DNA of 64,000 nucleotides from Anastatus disparis (Eukaryota > Arthropoda > Insecta > Hymenoptera > Eupelmidae): contig JAFFSR010000278.1 in assembly GCA_017163975.1 (NCBI GenBank), positions 372,001-436,000 on the forward strand, in the 5' to 3' direction. The position numbers and the translations under genes are program-made. Numbering within the stretch: position 1 is the first letter of the stretch; each line of letters opens with the position of its first letter. This document shows, one piece after another, positions 55,801 to 64,000 of this stretch. The notes below the pieces were generated by a model. It was not told the DNA's origin. It saw only the letters and a list, made by a program, of their open reading frames with translations, and ran no database searches.

Positions 55801-56730
55801 GTCCTGTTACAAAGAAAGCTTCTTTTTTATCTATTTCTTTTAATTCTTTTTTTTCTTCATTAAATTCAATCTTAACTATCCTAATTTTATTATTGTTATG
55901 ATTTAATTTATCATTGATTTACATTATATCATTATCTAGTTTTAAAAAATTTGTATCTGAAATGTCATTGTCAATTTCCATCAAAATTGTTTAATGATTC
56001 GAATTCTTTTGTTTACGATACATTTTCATATTCGTTTTTTTCTAATAGTTCAAGCTCGACAAAATCTAAATTTAATGGTATTTGATTTAGATGTTGCTCA
56101 TGACAAAAACTCCTCCTTATCATGTCCGGTGGATTATCTTAATTAATATTTGCATTATTATAATTTTGTAAAACTGGAAACATTCTTATTTGTTGCATTT
56201 TAAAAATTCTTGATAAACGTAATCGCATTTGAGAAACATCATATCTCAAACAACATGGACGTAAATTATAAAGTATTGCAACAGCAAAAACAATCGCAAA
56301 AACGCCACAATCATAATTATCTGTTTGTGATTGTACTGTTTCGAATACTATGCTCAATTCTGATTTGTTTGGAAATAATCTGTTTATATAAATCTTATGC
56401 TCATTTTGTAGATATTTAAGATTTAAACTGTCATATATATATGAATTACCTTATTATTATAATATACACAAATCCGATGACCCTTTTCTAAATTTCCGGA
56501 AAATAATAACTGTATGAATTCTCCATCAATCAGTACTGAATTAATATATTGTAGTCTTTGAATTAGTGAAGTTAATTGCATGTTGAATGAGGTGCACCGG
56601 TTTGAAATATTATTAAATTCTAATATATGAATATCAGTTAACATGAAAGCAGTCCTACTGTACAATCCCTATCCTTTAACAATCAATTTATCTCTCTCAG
56701 TCAAAACCATTATTGAAAATTAAAATTTTT
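55801..56730 (-). pseudogene. Helitron HelB ORF1: Ulp1-type cysteine peptidase
   Basis: Same organisation as the HelA frame at 6826-7768. The catalytic-centre text reads VQSQTDNYDCGVFAIVF with the Gly after Cys that family members usually have. The His sits in EKGHRICVYYN, where the usual Trp after His is Arg. The Asp region (IHIYDSLN in HelA) is shifted out of frame by an extra TA in a short TA run near 56440, so the two halves lie in different frames (56139-56357 and 56423-56665). The tail beyond the domain is also recognisable (PVLQNYNNANIN, then RRSFCHEQHLNQ). Likely role as for HelA; not functional in this copy. Confidence 0.76.
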
Positions 56731-56957
56731 TTAAGAATTTTAATTCATTTTTAATGAACTTTTTTCAAAGATATTCACAAAAGAATTGCTTTTATATCAA
56801 CTAATTTAATTTACTGCTTTTTGAATTTGAAAGCTGAAAAATAAAAGAAATTATGAAATATGCTATGAATTAATTGTTATATGATAAATAAATAATAATA
56901 AAATTTGTAAAAATAATACAACGATAAAAAATGGTTATTTTCGGCAATTATACAAAC

Positions 56958-56984
56958 ATATATATATATATATATATATATATA
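56958..56984. repeat. (TA)n microsatellite
   Basis: Short TA run in the same position as 8011-8049 beside HelA. Confidence 0.95.
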
Positions 56985-58004
56985 GGACATTTCACACCAA
57001 CTGGAAGAGCAAAAAAATAAAAATCGCTGAAACTCTGAGAATATATTCTGTTTGTTACCCAAAATGTGTAAAAAAATTTTCAAGGATTTAGATTGGAAGG
57101 ATCAAAAGTCATAGATCTTTGAAATTTGGTAATTTTTTTCAAAATTTTTGGAAAAGTACCAACTTTATGATCTTTTTTCTGAAAATCCTGATGTTTTATA
57201 GAGAAATTCATGAAAATACTTCTTGTTTTAAATGAAGAGGAGAGTTAACATGATTTTTTACAGACCTTAATGGTTTTCTATTGGTTCTTACATGTATTAC
57301 ATGGTAATTGAAATTACTCATTGTTTGCCACTTCAGAAATTGCTTTTCGAGGGTTCATTTTCTTCTTTTTCTATTAACTTTTAAATAAATTTTTGATTGT
57401 GCAAGAAAGAGCCATTAATAAGGATTTTTGACAGTTTGAAATATATATTTTCATGTATGATTTATTTTTCATATTGAATATAAACGTATATTTTCATATA
57501 TGATAATTTTTATATTGAAAATAAATTATACATAGAAATATATATTTTAAATTGCCATAACTCCTTATTGATGGCTCTGACTTACATGATCGAAAATTCA
57601 TTTTAAGGTTCATGTAAAATAGAAAAAAACAAGCCGGCGAAAAGAAATTTTTGAAGTGGCGAACAATGAGTAATTTCAATTACCACGTAATACATATAAG
57701 AACCAATAGAAAACTTCAAAATTCATGTCTGTAAAGAATCATGCTAACTCTGCTCTTCATTTACAACAAGAAGTATTCTCATGAATTTCTCTCTGAAATA
57801 TCAGGATTTTCAGGAAAAAGAATGATTAGGTTGGAACTTTTCCAAAAACTTTGAAAAATTTCCAAATTTTAAGGATCTATAGCTCTTGATCCTTCTAATC
57901 TAAATTCTTGAAAATTTTTTCACATATTTTGGCAAACAAAAAGAATATATTCTAAGAGTTTTAGAGATATTTATTATTTTGCTCTTCCAGTTTGTGTGAA
58001 ATGT

Positions 58005-58006
<2 letters not shown>
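56985..58006. mobile_element. PalB copy 2
   Basis: Inverted ends GGACATTTCACACCAACTGG and its complement; TA runs on both sides. The order of internal words matches copy 1 (9369-10354). It contains an extra imperfect local duplication near the centre (TATATTTTCATGTATGA, then TATATTTTCATATATGA). Confidence 0.88.

Positions 58007-58082
<76 letters not shown>
58007..58082. repeat. (TA)n microsatellite
   Basis: TA run between PalB copy 2 and R2 copy B. It corresponds to the site where MITE1 sits in copy A. Confidence 0.97.
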
Positions 58083-58086
<4 letters not shown>

Positions 58087-58326
58087 TTAAAAAAAGTTTG
58101 TTGTAAAAAAAACTAAAATGAAAATTATTTTGAGTTGTTTCTAATAATTGTATTCTTTAATTTATTTACAGTTATTCACGGATATTTGCAGTATCTACAT
58201 TTAAAAAATGTATGAATGATAATAAATAATCATTATTTATCTCTAGTCTAACGCTTTTTTATTGTTATTTACAGTTATTAATATTTTCTTATAATCATTT
58301 GTTTATTCACAGTATTATTCTACTTT
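58083..58326. repeat. Repeat R2 copy B, left part
   Basis: Matches 10674-10835 and 12937-13030 without PalE (near 58228-58250 it reads AATAAATAATCATTATTTATC). It continues after PalQ at 59106. Confidence 0.72.
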
Positions 58327-58333
58327 AAAAATA

Positions 58334-59105
58334 GTATATTATGCGTCAAGGCCGCAAAACGTATCATTCTTGGCGAGTGCATGCTGAGGGGCCGAGCGTA
58401 GCGAGGCCGCTTCAGCTGCACGAGCAAGAATGATACGTTTGTGGCCGTGACTGCATATACTTTTTTTACTTGGCCCCTAAGCGGAAGCTGGGTCTTAGCC
58501 CCCCCGCCTATAAAAAAATAATTGATGATTCTTAAAATATAAAAGAATTTTATAAAAAAATTCAATTATAAATAATAAATAACTAATAATTCTTAAAATA
58601 CAATAAAAAAAATTCGATTATAAAAACCACTAATAGTTGTTAAAATATAAAATTAAAATTATACAAAAATACAATAAAATATAAAATAAAGCTAAACTAT
58701 AAAAATTATAATTAAAAAACATCATTTAAAAAAAGAAAGAAAAAGTTTTAAAAAAATAGAATAAAATAAGTTCGATTATAAAAACAACTAATAATTGTTA
58801 AAATATAACATTAAAATTAAACAACAATACAACAAAATATAAAACAAAGCTAAACTATAGAAATTATAATTAAAAAATATTATTTAAAAAAGAAAATTGA
58901 AGTTTTAATACTCGAAACTTGTTACTATGTCTTTCTTTTGCTCTTTCCTTTTCTTTCACACATATATTGAGTCTACGTTATTCGTCAACGCATACCCAGT
59001 ATAGTATATGTGAGAAAAGGATAGCGATATTAAGGAAAGCGAGCAGTTCATTAAGTTCAATTCCAAGAATCAGCGACGTCGAAAACATTTTGCGGCCTGA
59101 GGACG
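58334..59105. mobile_element. PalQ: insertion with GC-rich hairpin and A-rich tandem
   Basis: Interrupts R2 between ATTCTACTTT and AATAATTTTCATACAAGG. An AAAAATA word lies on both sides (58327-58333 and about 59107-59113). Ends are similar inverted words (AAGGCCGCAAAACG and CATTTTGCGGCCTGAGG). The left part is a hairpin of about 115 bases (GGCCGCAAAACGTATCATTC paired with GAATGATACGTTTGTGGCC) around GAGCGTAGCGAGGCC. The middle is a tandem duplication of about 158 bases (TTCGATTATAAAAA at about 58613 and 58771). No credible protein. Confidence 0.65.
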
Positions 59106-59149
59106 AAAAAATAATTTTCATACAAGGTGATAAAATATTTTACTATAAG

Positions 59150-59180
<31 letters not shown>

Positions 59181-59182
59181 CA
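59106..59182. repeat. Repeat R2 copy B, right part, plus (TA)n
   Basis: AATAATTTTCATACAAGGTG, then the TA run at 59150-59180, matching 13036-13121. Confidence 0.75.
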
Positions 59183-59993
59183 AAAAAGTTTAATAGAGTT
59201 TTGTATGCCCTGCGGTTTTTCCGTCGGTACATCACGGAGACTCTGCGTAAACAGCTCGCAACCGCCCTGCTGTTTCCACATCTTGACTATTGTTCGGTGG
59301 TTCTGCTCGATGCTTCTCAGGAGTTGAGAAGACGAATACAGAGATTACAAAATTCATGTGTGAGATATGTAATGGGTTCGAGAATGGGTGATCATGTCTC
59401 TCCTTATAGAACCGCGTTGAGTTGGCTGCGCACTGATTCGAGGAGACAGTATTTTTTGGCTGTGCTTATGTACAAAATCGTGCGCATGAATACTCCGGAG
59501 CATCTAGTGAGTCTCTTCACTAGATGTGTACCTAGGGCGGCTACTAGGGGAGAGACTAAGAATCTTGCGGTGCCCTTTATGCGCACTGAGACTGGAAGAA
59601 ATTCCTTCCAAGTTCAAGGTATGCATTCTTGAATGCTGCATTCTACCTGCTAAAATTAAGTATCTTCCATCTATCAGCAGGTTCAAGACGGCAGTGAGGG
59701 GGTACCTACTTGACCTTGAGTAACGGATATTCTCTTTATGTTATATTTATAGTCCCTTTATGTTAATTTATTATCATGTGTAGTCCCGTATATAGATTTA
59801 AGGTGTGCTTGTATTTATAGTATGGATGATGAGCGCATGGTTGAGAGTGAATGCATTATTTTTTTATTATCTTTGACTATTTGACTCGTTTGATTTTATT
59901 ATATTTCATTTTTGGTTTTGTTTTTACTAGTTTGACTGATAGATATTAATTCGACATATTTGTTTATTGTTATTTTATTGATGATTGTGTGTG

Positions 59994-60000
<7 letters not shown>
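59183..60000 (+). pseudogene. 5'-truncated LINE: reverse transcriptase C-terminus (Jockey/CR1-like) and 3' UTR
   Basis: The translation contains the conserved C-terminal region of non-LTR reverse transcriptases: LYALRFFRRYITETLRKQL, LLFPHLDYCSVVLLDAS, then RRRIQRLQNSCVRYVMG. A frameshift near 59600-59625 moves the last part (KYLPSISRFKTAVRGYLLDL) to another frame, which ends at 59723. The element starts inside the RT, as expected for 5' truncation, directly after a TA run, and its 3' UTR ends in another TA run (60001-60046). The endonuclease and polymerase catalytic motifs lie upstream and are missing. The Jockey/CR1 grouping comes from motif appearance and is not certain. Confidence 0.85.

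Positions 60001-60046
<46 letters not shown>
60001..60046. repeat. (TA)n microsatellite at LINE 3' end
   Basis: TA run that closes the LINE 3' UTR (TGATTGTGTGTGTATTTTATA). Confidence 0.95.
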
Positions 60047-60049
<3 letters not shown>

Positions 60050-60332
60050 TTCAAATGACTAATAATTAATTTAAAACTTAAAAGTAACTGTTTTAAAATA
60101 GAATATGGAAGATAAACATGTATCGTTTCATTCCTTAAATATCACGATTTAAAATATTAATTTTTAGTAATTTTAAGTGTTATATACTATGTAAATAATT
60201 TTATATTTAATAATTTTTAATTTTAGTAACAGGAAAAGCCGCACGAAAAGAGATTAATAATTACATTTTCTGCAAAATATTGCCCTTGAATCGACTAGGT
60301 GGAATATCAGTCTTAGTACCAAAAAAAAGACA
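60047..60332. other. Anonymous AT-rich DNA
   Basis: Nothing recognised apart from a short GC patch near 60240-60300. Confidence 0.4.
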
Positions 60333-60336
60333 TTAA

Positions 60337-60713
60337 GAGGAGGTCACGTATCTCTGTCCTTTTCTAATCAAAGAATTGAGTTTTTTACAGAAACTAATAA
60401 CTTTAGCAAAAAATGAAGAGAAAGCCGCATCTCGTAATAAAAAAAGGAATATTTTCTTTGATAAGAAAGAATTAATTTGATTGCTTTGTTTTCAAGAAAA
60501 CCTTGAAAAACTTAAATCATAGAGGTTAGGGTGGACAATTTAGTTTTTCAAGGTTCTCTTGAGAACGAAGCAATCAAATTAATTCTTTCTTATCAAAGAA
60601 AATATTGCTTTTTTTGATACAAGATGCGGCTTTCTCTTCATTTTTTGTTAAAGTTATTAGTTTTTGTAAAAAAATCATTTCTTTGATTAGAAAAGGACAG
60701 AGATACGTGACCT
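60337..60713. mobile_element. PalC copy 3
   Basis: Ends GAGGAGGTCACGTATCTC and its mirror AGATACGTGACCTC; TTAA on both sides (60333-60336 and 60714-60717). The arms share GAAAAGGACAGAG and GATGCGGCTTTCTCTTC with copy 1. Confidence 0.9.
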
Positions 60714-60821
60714 CTTAAGCATCGCAAATTTATGCTCTTACTTCATGATATAATAGTACCAACATTGGTCCCTAAAATTCAAGCTATAGTACTAATTAAA
60801 ATTATATCGTCTCTGTTTTTT

Positions 60822-61257
60822 AAAGTACCTTAGTACATAAATTAGATATACTTGATTCAGAACCTATTTTAACAATACTTTTCTTTCTTCGTACAGTTGT
60901 TAGTTCTAATAAACTAACTAATCAAATACTGTTTTCGATTATTTCATGGTTCGTGATTAAACACGTAATTAAAAAGAATGAATTCCTATTATATTTGTTC
61001 ATTGATTCAAATGCAATTTAGTAGAACAAATTTTTAATTCATCATGATATAATTTGTATTTAAACAATTTTTATGCACATTGTAACTTTAATCAATCTTT
61101 TTTATAAAAATATGAAAATTTAATTTAGTACAAAACTACAATATCAAAATTGATAATTTGCGGCAATTCTTATTTATTTTAAAATTGGCTAATTTATATA
61201 TAATTATATATGAAAATTCAACCGAGCGACGTTAGAAGCGAGGTATTTTTTGCTAGT
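60822..61257 (+). repeat. Repeat R3 copy c, uninterrupted
   Basis: Full match to copy a without MITE3; ends TTTTTTGCTAGT at 61257. It lies about 190 bases before the Ty3-like gag region. It might be that element's 5' LTR, but no convincing primer-binding site follows and the end is not CA. Confidence 0.6.
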
Positions 61258-61447
61258 CTCTAATTAAATGAATGAAATTATTTGGACGAAAATTTAAAAA
61301 AATTGTTAATTGCAGAAAACTGCTTGAATATTAAATTGTACAAAAATACAATTTATTGAAATTTGCAATAAACTCAAAGTACCCATTGGTGAAAATCAAA
61401 ATATTAATGAAATTCGTAATATATGAAGAGTATTTATATAAAAAACT

Positions 61448-62590
61448 ATTATTCAAAACCAAGAAGATGATAGTGCGTTTAGAAAAAGTACAAGACTTCT
61501 ACACTCTCCTGTTAAAAATACATTAAATACAACACAAGAACAGCAGAATTTAAATACAGCACAAAATCAGGAAAATCTAAATACAACACAAGATCAACAA
61601 AACATATACGAAAATATAGATATTAGAGCCATAAACAATAATTTAAATAGACAAGAAAATACAATTGATGAAAGTACAGGGACAATTCGAAAAATTATTC
61701 AAAACGAAACCAAAACGACAAACCAAGATAATAGCTTCGTAAACAGATATACTTGAGCAACAAACATTACAACAATATCAAACGACAACGAAACATTAAA
61801 CGACGACTTAAATCTTTCTATTAAACAAGAAAGTTTCCAAAAAATTAAGGGTATTGGGAACGAAGGAAATAACAACAATAATAATAACAATATTAATAAT
61901 AATATTAATTATGATATTCATAATACGATAGACGATTTATCAAATTTTATTGAGAATATCAACATGGCGCAACCAGGATATTCATTAAAAGAAATTACAA
62001 GATTGGTTCCTGATTTTGATGGTAAAAACATATCTTTAGACAAATATATTGAAAAATTAGAATTTGCTAAAGAATTACTGAATGCTGATCAACAAAAATC
62101 GTTTATGAATTATCAGAGATTCAAATTATCAGGGACAATTGCTCCTGCAGTGAAAAATACTACAATTAATACAATTGATGAATTTATTAAAATTGTAAAA
62201 AAAATATATCCTGAAATCGATAATTTATATACTTTATACGGAAAATTAGAATAAATTCAACAAGGACTTAATGAACCAGTAGAAGAATATATAACAAGAA
62301 TAAAAGAATTAACAGAGAAAATCAAAGATAAAAAGAAAAACGAGACTGGAATAGAGAGAGCAACATTAGAACGATTTATTAATCAATTAAATCAAGATGA
62401 ATTTAAATATTTTAAACAGGGGCTAATTAACGAAATAAGATATGAAATGAAAGTAGCAGACAATTTCTCTGATGCAACTATAGAAGCAATTGGAATAGAA
62501 GAACAGCTAGAAAAACAAAACGCTATCAGAGGGAATCCAAATAAACAGAAAATTATGTTTGGTAATATTTTTCAAAGTTCTCATTTATTG
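61448..62590 (+). pseudogene. Ty3/gypsy-like gag, capsid part
   Basis: One plus-strand frame with a TGA at 61754 and a TAA at 62252. The N-terminal part has the text FRKSTRLLHSPV, then three degenerate repeats of LNTTQEQQN type, and an Asn-run (AATAAC repeats near 61870-61910). The body contains ITRLVPDFDGKNISLDKYIE and KKIYPEIDNLYTLYGKL, and after the stop QQGLNEPVEEYITRIKELT, a layout seen in Gag proteins of insect Ty3/gypsy and errantivirus-type elements. A frameshift at about 62570-62590 leads into the zinc-knuckle region. The structural role is inferred from the family; no start codon can be fixed for the broken frame. Confidence 0.72.
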
Positions 62591-63407
62591 TCAAATATGC
62601 AAAAATACTGGCCACGAAACATTATATTGCAATATAGCAGGTTGCGTATACTGTAAAGAACCAAATCATTCATCATTCGAATGCTCCAATACAAAAAATA
62701 AAATAAGATTGATATGTAAATTTTTCAATCAATTGGGTCATTCAAGAAGCGCGTGTGATTTATTAAATGACAACGAACATTATTGTCAATATTTTCAAGA
62801 AAGTTATCATAAAATTAATCATTGCCCAATAATACGAAAATATGAAATATGTTGGAAATGTAATAAGAATGGACATATTCCAAATTTCTGCACTGATGTG
62901 ATTGAGAGAAAACCTACACAAGTATGCGAGCTTTTTAACGATGAAAATCATATGACAAATGATTGCGAAAAAATAAAAATATTTATAAATCAAGCTAAGG
63001 CAAGCAATCAAATTAAAAGTCAATTGCGTGACAAATGGGGTCACTCAGGTAAAGAGTGTAAAAATCATGAAGCTCAAAATACGAGTTTTGGAAGAAACAA
63101 TAAAGTCAACACTAACTTTTACAGACCGAATTTTCAATTGAAATTTTGCAGATACTGTAAAAATAAAGGTCACACTGTAAACGAATGTAGGACTTTAAAT
63201 AACAATAAAAAATTTTAAAATAATAATCAACATATAAAATGCTCATATTGCAGGAAACCAGGACATTCAATAGAAACATGTTTCATAATAAAAAATTTAG
63301 AAAATAATCAGAATAGATTTTGTACACTTTGCAAAAAGACAAATCATACTGACGAATATTGTCGACTAAAAACACCTGAATCAACAAATATACAGAGAAA
63401 CGCTTAA
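62590..63407 (+). pseudogene. Ty3/gypsy-like gag, nucleocapsid with ten zinc-knuckle units
   Basis: A tandem series of ten CX2CX4HX4C-type units. Intact ones include CQICKNTGHETLYC, CVYCKEPNHSSFEC, CWKCNKNGHIPNFC, CRYCKNKGHTVNEC, CSYCRKPGHSIETC and CTLCKKTNHTDEYC. Three units have Phe in place of the second Cys (CKFFNQLGHSRSAC, CQYFQESYHKINHC, CELFNDENHMTNDC), and one lacks both Cys of the first pair (SQLRDKWGHSGKEC). A TAA at 63216 splits the array before the last two units. Most Ty3-like Gags carry one to three knuckles, so ten is unusual. The domain would bind RNA; an accessory single-strand nucleic acid role is possible. Confidence 0.82.
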
Positions 63408-63475
63408 ACTTATCTTGGAGAGAGCGCACAAGAGAAGTTGCGCAACTTAAGTCGCTCAAAAATTATATAGATATA

Positions 63476-64000
63476 CGATATTTTGCAAAAGAACAGATAA
63501 TTGATTATGAGTTTGAAACTTGCAGTAATTTAAATAATGATTACAACATTAGGCCTATTTATGCAAACATTATTGAATAAAATATATAGCTATACGAACT
63601 AACAGAATTTAAAGAAGAAATAAGAGATGACTCAATAACAATAAATACATAAAACGAAACTTTTGAAGTAAATCATATACGTAATAAACAAATTAAAAAA
63701 GATATTAATAATGAAATGGTCACAAATAAAAATAGTATGGACACTGATATACCAATTTACATATTTAAATTAGGCGATACACTACAATTTATTCAAATAA
63801 AAAACCCATTTACTAACAAATTATGCAAATTATTAATAGCTACAGGTGCTCAGCTTAATATAATAAAAGGAAGTTTAGAACCGTTAAATTTTGTGAATGA
63901 TAGTGTTAGAATATATTTGTCTGGAATTACCAACACCCCTATTAAAACATGTGGTTTGATAAATTTTCCGATTAATGATTTACATACAGACTTTCATGTA
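63476..64000 (+). pseudogene. Ty3/gypsy-like pol start: aspartic protease (partial)
   Basis: Plus-strand frame with several stops (TAA and TAG near 63580 and TAA near 63650), then open from about 63700 to the window edge. The protease core reads CKLLIATGAQLNIIKGS, followed by LSGITNTPIKTCGLINFPI. The catalytic position before TGA is Ala where the family has Asp, so this protease should be inactive. The reading frame continues beyond the window; reverse transcriptase is not in view. The protease follows the zinc-knuckle region by about 70 bases, the expected gag-pol order. Confidence 0.75.

Noticed and set aside
58919..59182. N-terminal part of the long frame leading into the LINE RT
   Set aside because: It reads through PalQ, R2 and a TA run; only the part from about 59183 is LINE sequence.
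60822..61257. Calling R3 copy c the 5' LTR of the gag-bearing element
   Set aside because: No TG...CA ends and no clear primer-binding site; kept as an unclassified repeat.

Overview
This window is AT-rich eukaryotic DNA made almost entirely of transposable elements and tandem repeats. I find no convincing host protein gene. The mix (Helitrons with a Ulp1-type peptidase frame, a Ty3/gypsy-type Gag with zinc knuckles, a Jockey/CR1-type LINE, TA- and TTAA-flanked hairpin MITEs, tRNA-like Pol III units) fits an arthropod, most likely an insect. The species and the insect order are inference, not shown by the sequence.

Layout. 1-13.1 kb: a GGGCC/poly-T minisatellite, a 29-base satellite, then Helitron copy HelA on the minus strand (peptidase frame at 7.77 kb, helicase end at 1.67 kb), then palindromic elements seated in TA microsatellites. 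13.5-23.6 kb: repeat R3 split by a MITE, a second GGGCC array, a shattered Helitron (HelC), and nested palindromes of 3.0 and 3.8 kb. 23.7-31 kb: more palindromes, a plus-strand Helitron helicase scrap (HelD) and simple repeats. 32.6-41.7 kb: one 9.1 kb inverted-repeat element with about 1.1 kb near-identical arms and a 7 base flanking duplication, holding a 2.2 kb satellite-bearing insert in one arm. 41.8-44.4 kb: small hairpin elements, including a TTAA-flanked hairpin that carries a tRNA-like Pol III unit, and a tRNA-headed retroposon. 44.4-46.7 kb: anonymous AT-rich DNA. 46.9-60 kb: a third GGGCC array fused to Helitron copy HelB, a paralogue of HelA carrying five extra hairpin insertions, then the same flanking palindrome, a GC-rich hairpin element and a LINE 3' end. 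60.3-64 kb: a TTAA palindrome, repeat R3, and a decayed Ty3/gypsy-like gag and protease running off the edge.

How the parts relate. HelA and HelB are long paralogues in the same orientation, each with the GGGCC array on the left and the same palindrome (PalB) on the right. Comparing them base by base exposes empty and filled sites for many hairpin insertions, so target duplications can be read directly: TTAA, TAA/TTA, TA, CTG, an 8-mer, and others. The strongest themes are (1) a very large variety of foldback elements, some nested on one shared axis, (2) tandem satellites carried inside mobile elements, and (3) Pol III promoters carried inside hairpins. All coding regions seen carry stops, frameshifts or insertions and are called pseudogenes.
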